Assembly (NCBI RefSeq): GCF_000296815.2 | Contig: NZ_CAIT01000010.1 | Location: 372,001 to 436,000, forward strand | DNA from: Fibrisoma limi BUZ 3 | GTDB taxonomy: Bacteria; Bacteroidota; Bacteroidia; Cytophagales; Spirosomataceae | Reading direction: 5' to 3' | DNA: 64,000 nucleotides | In this document: piece by piece, positions 8,497 to 19,100 of the stretch | Layout of the letters: each line of letters opens with the position of its first letter | Numbering within the stretch: the stretch's first letter is position 1 | Notes under the pieces: model-generated | What the model was told of the DNA's origin: nothing | The model's input: the letters and a program-made list of their open reading frames with translations, nothing else | Databases searched by the model: none | Made by a program: the position numbers and the translations under genes

Positions 8497-9693
8497 TTAT
8501 ACCAAAGGCCAGCGGAAAGACGACTGAAGCTTTACCCGCTTACCGGTTTGCCCGGAGGTTCGAGCGGCCTCGATTATTTCCAGTACGTGCAGCGCGTGCT
8601 CAGCCTGAATAAGAGGCTCTTTACCCAGAGCTATGTGCTCGGCAATGACAGACGCTCCCATTTCCCAACGATAATCGGACGGGTCCGTAACGTAGCGCTG
8701 TCCTTTTTCATCGGCGGCCGTGGCCAGATCGACGCCAAAAGGAGCCCAGTCGTAACCGATCAGGGCCAAGTTGCCCTGGGTGCCCCAGACGGTGATGGTT
8801 GGTTTTTCTTGGCCCGTTCCTTCGTGACCGTATGGATCAAAGTAGTTGAAGCCGCACTGCACGTGTGAGAGAGTACCGTTGCCGTGGTCGATCAGGACCA
8901 TGGCATTGTCTTCCGCTTCGACCGGGACATCCCCTTTGTTGTCGGTTTTGCGGGTGGGTGTAACAATGCTCGTCATGGCCATGACGGATCGGGCGGGACC
9001 AAGCAGACCGGTCAATGTAGCCAGGTTATAAACGCCCAGATCAGGAAGGCTACCACCGCCTTTCTCGTAGAAGAAAGCCGACCAGGTTGGTCCTAAATGC
9101 CCGTAGTGTGCATGAGCAGCTGACACTTTGCCCAGTTTACCGGCCTTGATTGCCTGGGCCATAAAGGCAAACTGCGGGCTCATCACGACCGCCGGAGCTC
9201 CCCAGATACGAAGTTGTTTCTTCTGCGCCAGCTCGAGCAGTTCGCGGCCTTCGCGGTAGTTATTGGCCATTGGTTTTTCGCTCCATATGTGCTTACCGGC
9301 CAGCAGTGCCTGTTTGTTCAGCCGACCGTGTTCCTGCATGTTAGTCAGGTTAACGAGCAGATCGAACGGAGCGCCGGCCAGCAATTGGTCAATGTGCGGG
9401 TAATGATTCGGAATGTTGTATTTACTGGCCGCTTTCTGCGCCCGTTCGGGAATGATGTCGCAGGTACTGACCAGTTCCACATAAGGCGATTTCGACAGGT
9501 GTGGCAGGTACATATTCGACACGCTACCGCAACCAATGACAGCCAGACGAATTTTCCGGTCGACCGTTCCGGGCGGAGTATCAGGTACCGGCCGGCTTTT
9601 CGCGAGGGCTGGTTGGGTTAAGGCAGCTACTGTTCCGAGGGCTCCTACCTGGTTGAGGAATTCGGATCGGCTGATGGATTTAGGCGATTTCAT
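8497..9693 (-). CDS. Exported Gfo/Idh/MocA oxidoreductase
   Basis: A 398-residue NAD(P)-dependent oxidoreductase. The N-terminus (KSISRSEFLNQVGALGTVAA...PALA) resembles a Tat-like or lipid-free export signal although the twin Arg is not perfect. The Rossmann loop AVIGCGSVSN is at 51-60 and the EKP motif at 139-141 (HIWSEKPMANN). The C-terminal half has the usual substrate-domain pattern (GGGSLPDLGVYNL around 215). It is a different subfamily from the oxidoreductase at 4646, lacking its Lys-rich tail. The neighbouring GH2-like gene at 9853 on the same strand is upstream, separated by about 160 bp, so co-transcription is possible. The substrate is likely a sugar or sugar derivative. Confidence 0.9.
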   Translation of the reverse strand: MKSPKSISRSEFLNQVGALGTVAALTQPALAKSRPVPDTPPGTVDRKIRLAVIGCGSVSNMYLPHLSKSPYVELVSTCDIIPERAQKAASKYNIPNHYPHIDQLLAGAPFDLLVNLTNMQEHGRLNKQALLAGKHIWSEKPMANNYREGRELLELAQKKQLRIWGAPAVVMSPQFAFMAQAIKAGKLGKVSAAHAHYGHLGPTWSAFFYEKGGGSLPDLGVYNLATLTGLLGPARSVMAMTSIVTPTRKTDNKGDVPVEAEDNAMVLIDHGNGTLSHVQCGFNYFDPYGHEGTGQEKPTITVWGTQGNLALIGYDWAPFGVDLATAADEKGQRYVTDPSDYRWEMGASVIAEHIALGKEPLIQAEHALHVLEIIEAARTSGQTGKRVKLQSSFRWPLV

Positions 9694-9852
9694 ACGGTGA
9701 ATCAGTAATTATTGCTATCCTGAAAATAGTAAGACTTGACTAATTATCGACGGTGGTAAATAGTGTTTCTTGGTAATACATAGTTGATTTGTAGTCTTTT
9801 ACTTTAGTTGCCCTGATGCGTTTTTGTCAGTCTGCACGTTTGCCTGCTACCA

Positions 9853-11133
9853 TCACTTCTTCACGAAAAACGGTACGTTCGCCGTGGCCCAATGCCCTTT
9901 TCCATCGTAGGCGTAAACGAACAGGCGGTACGGTCCTTCTTCGGCTGGAGCCTGAAACGAAATTTGGCGGTTGTCGGGTGCGTTGATCAAACCGGGTAGG
10001 GCAGGGGGGCGCTTCTCGCCGTTGCCGCCGTACGGAAAGCTGGTGCCTTCGCGCAGTACTTCCCAATTGTAGCGGATTGGGTCACTTTCCGGGTCGGTCA
10101 CCCAAACCGTAGCCTGATACGATTGACCGGGTTGCAGGTACACACCATCGTAAGCCGTTTGATTGCCGATTTTGACCGAATCCAGCCGGGGAGTGCGGTT
10201 GGCAGGCCATTTACCCGTCCAGGCGTGGTGCATTACGTCGACGGCTTCCGTTTCCAGACCATTTTCGTCGAACATGCCAAACCACGTATGTGTACGTTCC
10301 TGGTGCTGCCGCCAGAGGAAGACGTAGGACCCAACACACAGTGCTTTGTCGGCTGCAATTGCATTGTCGTAGCGCTCACGGTACTTGTCGGCCTTCATGC
10401 TGCTGGTTTCCTCAATGGGCACTTTCCAGGGTGTTTTGCGAACCTGCCAGAAACCGGTTGGCCCCCATTCCGTCACGGCATAGGGTTTCTGCCAGCCGAA
10501 CTGCCGAAGCCACTGCGGAATTTTGTTCAGATCGCCGTACTCGTTGATGCCCAGCAGATCGAGGTCTGGGCACTTGGTGAGTAAATCCTTGATTTTTTCG
10601 GCACTGATGGAGCCGACGACCGTCATAATGGGGTGGTTAGGGTCAATCCGGTGGATCTCCTGCGCCAGTGCGTTGACGGCGTCCCAAACGTTCAGGTTGT
10701 ATTTGTCTTTGACGTTGGCCTGAATAAAATCCAGTTCGTTACCCAGCGCCCACATCAGCACCGCCGGATGATCCTTGGTCTGCCGAACAATCTCCAGCAC
10801 CTTGTCGTGTTGTTGCCGCACGGCTTCGGTGTCGCCGTAGTTCATGCCATCCCGCTCCGCACGTACGGGTAGGTTCACCAATACCGTCAGGCCCAGTGCG
10901 TGGGCTTTGTCGAGGCTTCTGCTGTTGGCGCGGATCGAGTTGCCGCCGTATTGTTTCAGCTTTTCAAGGTAGTCGCTGCCAACGGCCCCTTTGATGAAAT
11001 AGGGTTTGTTGTTAACGAGCAGTTGATACGTTCCGTTTTGCTGTGTAAGCCGGACGGTTGATGGCCGGGTTGCCTGAGCAGAAACTGATTCCCAGATAAG
11101 TAAGGGGAGCAGGAAAGACAAAACGTGTTTCAT
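9853..11133 (-). CDS. Secreted GH2-like TIM-barrel glycoside hydrolase
   Basis: The protein has 426 residues with signal peptide 1-20 (MKHVLSFLLPLLIWESVSAQ). A TIM barrel follows: NKPYFIKGAVG at 42, YGGNSIRAN near 62, GLTVLVNLPV at 81, and DHPAVLMWALGNELDF at 121-136. The proposed acid/base is E133 in GNELD and the nucleophile E222 in VTEWGPTG, the clan GH-A arrangement found in GH2. The usual N-terminal GH2 sandwich domains are absent, so this is a stand-alone catalytic barrel. Residues 320-426 form a beta-sandwich (Ig-like) domain. The likely substrate is a plant or algal polysaccharide fragment, but the linkage cannot be read from sequence. Confidence 0.83.
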   Translation of the reverse strand: MKHVLSFLLPLLIWESVSAQATRPSTVRLTQQNGTYQLLVNNKPYFIKGAVGSDYLEKLKQYGGNSIRANSRSLDKAHALGLTVLVNLPVRAERDGMNYGDTEAVRQQHDKVLEIVRQTKDHPAVLMWALGNELDFIQANVKDKYNLNVWDAVNALAQEIHRIDPNHPIMTVVGSISAEKIKDLLTKCPDLDLLGINEYGDLNKIPQWLRQFGWQKPYAVTEWGPTGFWQVRKTPWKVPIEETSSMKADKYRERYDNAIAADKALCVGSYVFLWRQHQERTHTWFGMFDENGLETEAVDVMHHAWTGKWPANRTPRLDSVKIGNQTAYDGVYLQPGQSYQATVWVTDPESDPIRYNWEVLREGTSFPYGGNGEKRPPALPGLINAPDNRQISFQAPAEEGPYRLFVYAYDGKGHWATANVPFFVKK

Positions 11134-11226
11134 ACAGTGCGAAAAAGGGCCGTTTTAGTCGACGGCCCAATTAACGCATGATTCCTATATTTTCTGACCT
11201 TGTCTGTGTGGCTTGGCCCGGACATC

Positions 11227-11550
11227 CTACATCACCGACTGGAGTTTCTGCTCTAGCACTGCTTTTGGAACGGCTCCGATGACTTTGTCGATCAGTTTGC
11301 CGTTGCGGAAGAACAACAGGGTTGGCGCGCTGCGAATACCGAATTGAGCCGGAATGCGGGCGTTCTGATCGACGTCCATTTTCGCGACCAAAGCCTGCCC
11401 GTCGTATTCGGCCGCTAATTGTTCCACCGATGGGCCAATCAGGCGGCAGGGACCGCACCACTCCGCCGTGAAATCGACCATGACGGGTTTATCAGACTTG
11501 ATCAGTTCGTTGAAATTTGCGTCGGTTGCTTCAATCGTTTTAGAGGCCAT
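11227..11550 (-). CDS. trxA: Thioredoxin
   Basis: A 107-residue cytoplasmic thioredoxin that passes electrons from thioredoxin reductase to protein disulfides. The redox motif WCGPC occupies 31-35, preceded by MVDFTAE. The cis-proline loop is present in SAPTLLFF, and the C-terminal strand is GKLIDKVIGAVPK. Length and order match classical bacterial thioredoxin with no extension or export signal. It stands between the GH2-like gene and the ECF sigma factor on the same strand, without a clear operon partner. The upstream spacing to the sigma factor stop is about 160 bp. No thioredoxin reductase is present in the window. Confidence 0.95.
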   Translation of the reverse strand: MASKTIEATDANFNELIKSDKPVMVDFTAEWCGPCRLIGPSVEQLAAEYDGQALVAKMDVDQNARIPAQFGIRSAPTLLFFRNGKLIDKVIGAVPKAVLEQKLQSVM

Positions 11551-11709
11551 GATGTTTGTCGGTTTGTTGGTTGATCAGCTACGTTGGCAGCAACCGTTGA
11601 GAGAGGGTTTTCATCGCTGCGTGAGTTAATTCCAGCCGACCACGATTATCACCCACGCCATCTGATTTTTTTGCTCCGACCAAACCCGGACGTGTCACTC
11701 GGAAAGAAA

Positions 11710-12273
11710 TTACACGGCCCCTTTCTGATTCGTGGCGACGCGTTTGATCTGCTGAATGCACTTGTACTTCTGGTTATTGGCCGTATGGCGATTCTTCCAG
11801 CCCATTGTCTGCATAAGCGAATCGAGCGGTTCCTGTTCGAAGTACACAGACGTCAGCACGCGCTGGCAGTTGCCCGTAATCTGACCCAGCCATTGATGAA
11901 CCTGTTCAGCCTGGTTGTCGTCCACTGCTTCCGTTTCGACTAAGGCTGTCTCATTCAATAGAGAAGCCAGGTACGTCTCGTTGTCGGTCGTGATCAGCTT
12001 TTCATCGCGCAATCGCTTCAGCCAGTTGTTTCGGGCAATGGCATACAGGTACGTTTTCAGCGACGACGTCAGCGTAAAGTCGTCCTGTCGGATCTTTTCC
12101 AACAGAACGATCACCGTTTCCTGGAACAGATCTTCGGCATCCCGATCATTACCGTGGTTCTGCTTAACCAGATGGGCGATGGTAGGGAAGTAAGCGGTAT
12201 ATAATAACTCATAAGCGGAGGCCGTACCCGACCGAAGCTCATAGAGGAAGTGGTTTTCACAAGGCGATACCAT
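11710..12273 (-). CDS. ECF-type RNA polymerase sigma factor
   Basis: Residues 15-80 are region 2, with ASAYELLYTAYFPTIAHLVKQ and the characteristic DAEDLFQETVIVLLEKI. Further on, LKTYLYAIARNNWLKRLR is the end of region 2, and 125-187 is a weak region 4 (CQRVLTSVYFEQEPLDSLMQTMGW...ANNQKYKCIQQIKR). The ATG at 12273 (MVSPCENHF) gives 187 residues; a GTG at 12324 would add 17 residues with no sigma-like content. No anti-sigma gene follows. It diverges from the lipoprotein gene at 12528, which may be a target, although this is only inferred from position. The odd region 4 makes promoter preference unpredictable. Confidence 0.85.
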   Translation of the reverse strand: MVSPCENHFLYELRSGTASAYELLYTAYFPTIAHLVKQNHGNDRDAEDLFQETVIVLLEKIRQDDFTLTSSLKTYLYAIARNNWLKRLRDEKLITTDNETYLASLLNETALVETEAVDDNQAEQVHQWLGQITGNCQRVLTSVYFEQEPLDSLMQTMGWKNRHTANNQKYKCIQQIKRVATNQKGAV

Positions 12274-12527
12274 ACACGATTCAGACTGAGCGACCTCTTT
12301 ATACCGCGCAAAGGACAAAATCACCCAAAAGATTCAAATTTAATTGCAGCATTGAGGTAGCGGTCATGGACTTATTCCCAACAATTCATAAGTACAATCG
12401 TACATCTCTGATTTTATTTATGACATATCATACAGCTTCCTTTCGGATTGGCGCTCCACAAGGAGCAGTTTTGCACGGACAGCTCAGCAACGCTGGGTGC
12501 AAATTCACTCAATACGCCAGAAAAACC

Positions 12528-13784
12528 GTGATTACGTTTCGTTATTTCCTGTTGGCCGGCTGGTTGCTCCTTGGGGGCCTCAACGGTTGTAAACCCGATC
12601 AGACAGAAGTTGATCCCTCAAAACCCAACACTGAACAACCCAACCCGACGGGAGAGGTGACCGAAGTGGGACAGCCCGACGGAGTGGTCATCAGTAAAAC
12701 AATCGGGCCGGAAGGCGGTACGTTGAGCACCGCCGACGGTCGGATTCGACTGACTCTGCCAGCCGGAGCTATTGACAAAGCCACAACCATCTCGATTCAG
12801 CCCATTACTAACCACACACCGAACGGTGTAGGGCAGTCGTATCGGTTTATGCCCGATGGCCTACAGTTTAAGAAACCGGCAACGCTGACGTTTCACCATA
12901 CCGAATCAGACGTAGAAGACAGTGCACCATCAGCCCTCGGAGTTGCCTATCAGCGCACTAACAAAATTTGGTACGCTGTGCCGGGTAAGCAGGTAGACAC
13001 GCAGAAACGAGAGGTGTCTGTGGCTATGCCTCATTTCAGCGACTGGAGTTTATTTGAGCAGTTTCATTTAACGGGTTCAGGTTCCTTTCTGGACCTGGGC
13101 GAGTCAATGACGCTGGAAGTTGTTGAAATAGCGCCGTTAACGGGCAATGGCGAAGAGCCGCTGATCAGTAAAACCACCGGCGGACAAGCTAATGATGGTT
13201 TAAAATGGGCGTTGATTGGCGAAGGCACTCTAAAACCGGATAAACACGCAGCTACCTACACAGCTCCGCGTACGCTCCCCAAACAAAACCCGGTCACGAT
13301 CTCCGTTGAAATGACGTTTGCCAACAGCCCCGTCAAACTGATTCTGGTACGTGAGGTATACATTGGACGGGGGTATATTAAGCTAAACTTTTTAGGACAG
13401 GAGCGGCTCTATACACTCGGTGTATTTCTGGACGATGAAGAACCGGAGTACTCGGCTATCATCGGAGGAACAAGTTCTGAAATGTTCAGCATCAACTTCA
13501 GTAATGGCAAGGAGGGGAGCGTTATCCCGTTTTATTACGATAGAGAGCCTGGAAAGTGCCGGGTCAACTTTGAGTTCAATGGAGGTAAGCAGTACGATTC
13601 TGGCCACGACTGGTGCAATGGCGAAGATATGATTGCCAATGGTCAGGTGGTTTTAGAGAAATACGAGCCGGGCAAGTTTGTGAAAGGTACCATTTCGGGT
13701 AATCTGATTGATTACGAAGATGAATGTACCAGATCCGGCCCACCAATCAGTGGGGAGTTTTTTGTCAGAGCTATGCCGAGGTAG
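12528..13784 (+). CDS. ZU5-domain lipoprotein
   Basis: An exported lipoprotein. The hydrophobic stretch and lipobox LLLGGLNGC sit directly after a GTG at 12528, which is the preferred start (418 residues). The frame stays open from an ATG at 12366, but those 54 residues have no signal-like character and would place the lipobox unusually far in. After the Cys there is a Pro/Thr/Asn linker, then a ZU5-like domain (IGPEGGTLSTADGRIRLTLP, PAGAIDKATTISIQPI) around 45-140 of the short form. The remainder is beta-rich and unrecognised. Such proteins are surface or periplasmic. The start is the weakest part of this call. Confidence 0.7.
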   Translation: MITFRYFLLAGWLLLGGLNGCKPDQTEVDPSKPNTEQPNPTGEVTEVGQPDGVVISKTIGPEGGTLSTADGRIRLTLPAGAIDKATTISIQPITNHTPNGVGQSYRFMPDGLQFKKPATLTFHHTESDVEDSAPSALGVAYQRTNKIWYAVPGKQVDTQKREVSVAMPHFSDWSLFEQFHLTGSGSFLDLGESMTLEVVEIAPLTGNGEEPLISKTTGGQANDGLKWALIGEGTLKPDKHAATYTAPRTLPKQNPVTISVEMTFANSPVKLILVREVYIGRGYIKLNFLGQERLYTLGVFLDDEEPEYSAIIGGTSSEMFSINFSNGKEGSVIPFYYDREPGKCRVNFEFNGGKQYDSGHDWCNGEDMIANGQVVLEKYEPGKFVKGTISGNLIDYEDECTRSGPPISGEFFVRAMPR

Positions 13785-13860
13785 CCATCTGGTGTGAACC
13801 GCCAGCAAAGGAAAATAGATTTCATTGGGTAAATTACTGGTGTTTTGGTAGTTTACCCAC

Positions 13861-15003
13861 ATGACGCTTCCTCCGCTGGACCTTATCTTACTGCTTGGCT
13901 CCGTACAGGGCTTTATTCTGGCTGTATTGCTATGGACGAGCCGGAAAGGAAACCGCGTGAGTAACCGGCTACTGGCGCGGTTGATCGGTATTCTGGCGTT
14001 GGCGAGCCTGGCTGTGGGGAACCCCAGTTCGAACGTCTGGGTACGTCACGCCATCGACCTGTTGCCTTTTTTCATTATCATGCCGGTGGGGCCAATCATT
14101 TATTTCTACGTGCAGTCGGTGCTCAATCCGGAGTTTCGACTGGGCAGTAGGGAGCGACGACACTTCTACCCCATGCTGCTCGATTGCGGAGCACCGCTGA
14201 TGGGCTGGACATTCATCATCGGTGCGTTGCTGGGCGTTTTCAATCCGAAAGACGGCCCCAACTGGGGATACGTAATGGATGAATACAACGCCTACGTAGA
14301 CATTCCGCGCTGGATTTCCTGTACGATCTACCTCGTGCTGACGCACCGGTTCCTGGCCCGGCAGTCGGCGGGTCCGGCTTCTGAAACCGAGGGGCAACGT
14401 CGGCGCTGGCTACGACAACTTGTGAATGTGTTTCTGGGGTTTCAGGTCATCTGGCTGTTACACCTGATTCCGTATATCGTACCGGCCTGGCGCGACCCGC
14501 TGCTCGATCAACTGGACTGGTACCCTATCTACATTCCCATCACCATTATGATCTACTGGTTGGGTCTGCGGGGGTATCTTCATGCCCGAATCAGTGCAGC
14601 CGATATTACAATCCGGAAACCCAGCACGGCATCCATTCCCGCCGAAACGGTCGCGAAAACGGCTTACTCGCTGAAGACGGCTATGGAAACCGACAAGCTA
14701 TACCTCGACCCGGAACTGACGGTCGAGAAACTGGCGCGGCACGTTCAACTACCTCCCAAAATCATCTCATCAGTACTCAACCAGAAACTGCAAAAAAGCT
14801 TCAATAGCTTCGTCAACGAATACCGCATCGAAGCCGTAAAACAGCGCCTGACCAATTCGGCCAGCGAGCATCTCACCCTGACGGGCATAGCCTTTGAGTG
14901 CGGCTTCAATTCACAGGCTACCTTCCAGCGGACGTTCAAGCAGATGACTGGTGTTTCGCCTAAGGAGTACATTGGGCGACAAACGACGGCCGGATCAGCC
15001 TAG
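13861..15003 (+). CDS. AraC-family transcriptional regulator with membrane N-terminus
   Basis: The protein has 380 residues. The first ~230 form about seven hydrophobic segments (LLLGSVQGFILAVLLW, LIGILALASLAVG, LLPFFIIMPVGPIIYF and others), which is common in Cytophagales AraC regulators and implies direct sensing at the inner membrane. The C-terminal ~100 residues are the double HTH: LTVEKLARHVQLPPKIISSV and LTLTGIAFECGFNSQATFQR, ending in TGVSPKEYIG. The gene starts at 13861, only 76 bp after the lipoprotein stop, and lies 205 bp ahead of the ABC ATPase, so it could control it; an inverted or direct operator was not identified. Confidence 0.87.
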   Translation: MTLPPLDLILLLGSVQGFILAVLLWTSRKGNRVSNRLLARLIGILALASLAVGNPSSNVWVRHAIDLLPFFIIMPVGPIIYFYVQSVLNPEFRLGSRERRHFYPMLLDCGAPLMGWTFIIGALLGVFNPKDGPNWGYVMDEYNAYVDIPRWISCTIYLVLTHRFLARQSAGPASETEGQRRRWLRQLVNVFLGFQVIWLLHLIPYIVPAWRDPLLDQLDWYPIYIPITIMIYWLGLRGYLHARISAADITIRKPSTASIPAETVAKTAYSLKTAMETDKLYLDPELTVEKLARHVQLPPKIISSVLNQKLQKSFNSFVNEYRIEAVKQRLTNSASEHLTLTGIAFECGFNSQATFQRTFKQMTGVSPKEYIGRQTTAGSA

Positions 15004-15207
15004 GTAACGTAGTTTCGTTGTGGCGGTTGAAAAAACGTATCTGCCACTCATCCCTGATTTTTTCCTTTAATAATCAATATATACCATTAAGGGTTAATTT
15101 TTACAAAGTACCTTGTTTAGCATAGTACTATACTATACATTCGTCTTGGTTGAGGATACAAAATGATCATACACAATTAGCCTTTCCGCTATTAAACGTA
15201 AATCAAT

Positions 15208-16113
15208 ATGGAATTAAACATTACTAATATTTCCAAGACCTATCCCAACGGTGTAGCCGCCCTAAAACATGTTTCTCTTCGTATTCCGAAGGGCATGTAT
15301 GGGCTACTTGGCCCCAATGGGGCGGGTAAATCTACACTAATGCGGATTTTGGCAACTCTCCAGGACCCCAGCGAAGGAACAATACACCTTGGAGAGACTG
15401 ATGTGCTCAACAGTAAGGATGAAGTCAGAAAAACACTGGGCTATCTGCCTCAGGAATTCGGTTTGTATCCAAAGGCAACTGCTGAAAACCTGCTGGATTA
15501 TTTTGCAGTGCTCAAAGGCTTTTCACAAAAAGCCTCCCGGCGGGAGGTTGTTGAATCACTACTGAAAAAAGTGAATCTCTGGGACGCACGCAGGCTAAAG
15601 CTGGGCGGCTTTTCGGGTGGGATGCGCCAGCGTTTCGGAATTGCCGTGGCGCTGCTTGGCAATCCAAAGCTACTCATAGTGGATGAGCCTACCGCCGGCC
15701 TTGATCCGACCGAGCGGGTGAGGTTCCTCAATCTGCTGAGTGAGTTGGGAGAAAACAGTGTGGTGCTCCTCTCAACCCATATCGTAGAGGACGTGTCGGA
15801 ACTATGCACGAACATGGCCATCATCAACAAAGGGGAGATCCTGCTGGAAACGCAGCCTCTGGTAGCCATACGGTCACTACGTGGAAAGATATGGCGGCTG
15901 ATGATTGACAAAAGTAGACTGCCGGAGATCGAGACCAATTACCAGGTAATCTCAACCAAATTATTCTCGGGCAAAACGGTGGTTCATGTCTACAGTAACA
16001 CAAACCCGGGCAATGGATTTGACATGGTTGAGCCGGATCTGGAAGATGTTTATTTCAGCACCATGACGGGTCATATGGGAAGTGGCAGAAAGAAACAGGA
16101 GGTAGCGCTATGA
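15208..16113 (+). CDS. ABC transporter ATP-binding protein
   Basis: A 301-residue ABC ATPase. Walker A is GPNGAGKST (35-43), the Q loop is LGYLPQEFG, the signature SGGMRQRFG near 135, Walker B LLIVDEPTAGLD, and the H loop LLSTH. It ends with the extra C-terminal domain often seen in exporter ATPases of the CcmA/natA type. Its stop overlaps the start of the permease/M1 gene by 4 nt (ATGA at 16110-16113), so translational coupling is likely. Together they would form an ATP-driven membrane complex with unknown substrate. The upstream 205 bp is AT-rich, and the pair's base use looks different from its neighbours, which may mean recent transfer. Confidence 0.94.
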   Translation: MELNITNISKTYPNGVAALKHVSLRIPKGMYGLLGPNGAGKSTLMRILATLQDPSEGTIHLGETDVLNSKDEVRKTLGYLPQEFGLYPKATAENLLDYFAVLKGFSQKASRREVVESLLKKVNLWDARRLKLGGFSGGMRQRFGIAVALLGNPKLLIVDEPTAGLDPTERVRFLNLLSELGENSVVLLSTHIVEDVSELCTNMAIINKGEILLETQPLVAIRSLRGKIWRLMIDKSRLPEIETNYQVISTKLFSGKTVVHVYSNTNPGNGFDMVEPDLEDVYFSTMTGHMGSGRKKQEVAL

Positions 16114-19100
16114 GGTTCCGCCAGATCTTCCGCTTTGAATTCAGGTATCAGCTAAGCAGCCTTTCTACCTGGATCTATTTTTTGATCGCCTTTATGCTTC
16201 CTTTCTGGTTTTCGGAGATAGTAAGACCCAATGATGATGCCGTTTACATAAATTCCCCCTTCTTTCTGATCCTGGCTACTGTCTTTACCGGTGTAATCTG
16301 GCTGCTTTCGGCCGGTACCATTGCCGGTCAGGCTGCCGCACGGGATGTACAGACCCGGATGTATCCGCTCGTATATACCACTCCGGTAAGCAAACTGGAA
16401 TACCTCGGAGGACGCTTCTCGGCTGCCTTTCTTCTGAATGCCTTGATCCACACCGTGATTCCGCTAGGGTTTTTTCTGGGCTTTTACCTTCGTAAAGTAG
16501 ATTCCGGGCAGATTGGACCGTTCAGGCCGGAAGCCTTCCTATCCACGTATTTCTATCTCTCCTTGCCGCTGGCATTCTATGTTACTACCTGTCAGTTTTC
16601 AGTTTCGGTGATCAGGAGGAAAGCTATCGCTGCTTTATTGGTAAGTTTCCTGCTTTTCCCTATTCTGTCGCAGCTCATCGGTTACTCGATAGCCAATTTG
16701 CTGGACAAGGCAGCGCTTTACAAACTGATTGATCTGGTAGGAATTTCTGTTCTCAAAGATATTGAAACCTGGACGCCATTTGAGAAGAACAACCGGTTCA
16801 TTCCGCTCAATGGCCCCCTCCTATGGAACAGGCTGATCTGGTTTGCTATAGCAACCCTGGTACTCGTCTACAGTTACTACCGCTTTACGTTTGTTCATCA
16901 GGCTGAAAAATCAGCCCGGAAACTAAGGCAGAAAAAGGCCGATATCACGGGGGCGGACGTAGCTAGTCCGGTTCCAGATTCAAAAATTGGAATGTTTCCT
17001 CTACCCTCCTTTGGCCGTTCTGCCCGGTTTAGCCAGCTTCTTGTACTAACCCGATCTTCCTTCCGATACATTGCCGGAAGCAGGACCGGTCTCAGCCTTG
17101 TCGGTTTGTATGCCATTCTGCTGGTTGTCGTTGCGGGCCAGTTCCTGCAAGAAAAAGGAGTGCCGCAATATGCCACTCCCATGAACGTACTTCCGATGAT
17201 TACCGCATCCCTGACGAATATCAATACGGGGCTGATCATCATCCCCATGCTCATTGCGTTTTTGGCCGGAGAACTGATCTGGCGTGAACGTGACTACGGG
17301 CAGCATAAAATGTCAGATACGATGCCGGTGTCCGAATGGGGGCTTTTCCTGGGGAAATACATGGGCCTGGCGCTGGTGATTGTTCTATGGATGGGGTTCC
17401 TGCTGCTGGCGGGCGTACTGATCCAGCTTACCCAGGGGGAGGCCAACATCGCGTTTGGTGTTTTTATCAAGGCGTTGTTTAGCATTCAGCTTATCAATTA
17501 CCTGCTGTTTGCAATGCTGGCGCTGGCAGTGCATGTCCTGGTAAACCATAAATACCTGGGCCATGTGGCCGTACTGCTGGCGTATCTGTTCATCGCATTT
17601 GCCGAAAAACTGGGCATTGAGCACACTTTGCTCATCTATGGTTCTGACCCGGGCTGGTCCTATACCGATATGAGAGGATTTGGGCCTTTTTTAGCCCCGC
17701 TGTTCTGGTATAAAGCGTACTGGATGGGCTGGGCGTTGCTGCTGGCGGTGGTGGGCAGGTTGGCCCTGGTTCGTACAATGCCGGAAGGCTTCGGAGGCAG
17801 AATCCGGTCGATCAGAAACCGGTTTACCCGCTCTACTACGTTAACTACGCTGGCTGGATTTGCCATTATTCTGGTTACAGGAAGCTATATTTTTTACAAC
17901 ACCAACGTATTGAATGAGTATGTTTCTTCCCGCGAATGGATAAAGCGACAGGCGGGCTATGAACGCCACTACCGAAAATACCTTGACAGTCCTCAGCCCA
18001 GAATTACCGGTACAAAAATCACCGTTGAATTGTATCCCCAGCACAGAAAGGCGACAATCCGGGGGAGTTATAAACTGGTCAATCTGACGCCGGTACCGAT
18101 TGATACCATCTGTCTTGATATCAAACCCGAGGTAGAAACCCGGAATATCCGCTTTACCAGAACGGCCCGGGCGGTAGTGGAAGACCGGCTTCATGGCTTC
18201 AATATCTATACGCTGCAAAAACCGCTTCAACCAGGGGATTCCCTACAGATGAATTTTGAGGTCGTGTGGCAGTCGAAAGGATTCCGGAATACTAATTTGG
18301 ACGTTTCTGTGATAGACAATGGATCCTATTTCGTCAATCAGGAAAGGTTTCCGGCTATCGGCTACAATCTGTACCGCGAGTTGCGGACTAATCCGGAGCG
18401 AAAGAGATATGGTTTACCCAATTGGAAACTACCTTCGCTGTATGATTCTACATCACGCCAGATAAGGCAGGGTCAGGAATTGACCAGCTTTGAGGCTATA
18501 GTTGGCACCGATGAAGGCCAAACCGCCATAGCGCCTGGAAATCTGGTCCGTACATGGAAAGACAACGGCAGAAACTATTTTCACTATGCGGCCAATGCTC
18601 CCATCCGACATAAATTTTCAATCTTCTCGGCCAGGTATCGAACCTACACTTCGGTATGGAAAGACACGGTTTCCGGCAAAAAGCGGGACGTAACCTTCAC
18701 CATGTATTATCATCCCGGACACGCGGATAATATAGAGCGGATAGCCAGAAGCGTGCAGGCCTCCCTCACTTATTATACCCGGACGTTCGGACCATACCCC
18801 CAGGATCATCTCACCATTATCGAGCGCTCCGGATCAGTAGGGGACTTGAATGCGGAGCCAACAGCCATTGACTACGGAGAAGCCTTTGTACTCTTAAATG
18901 TGAATGATAATCCGCAGGCACTGGATGTGATCTTTTTTGCCATGGCTCACGAAATAGCGCACCAATGGTGGGGTACAGGGCAGGTTATTCCGGCTCTTTC
19001 CGAAGGTGCCCACGTCATGTCGGAGTCGCTGGCCAACTATTCGGGTTTACAAGTGGTTGAGGAAACCTATGGTGAGGAACAGGTAAGGCTGCTGCTCAAG

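Noticed and set aside
11579-11761. 60-residue minus-strand frame between trxA and the sigma gene
   Set aside because: Arg-rich low-information translation that overlaps the end of the sigma gene in another frame; no support as an anti-sigma factor.
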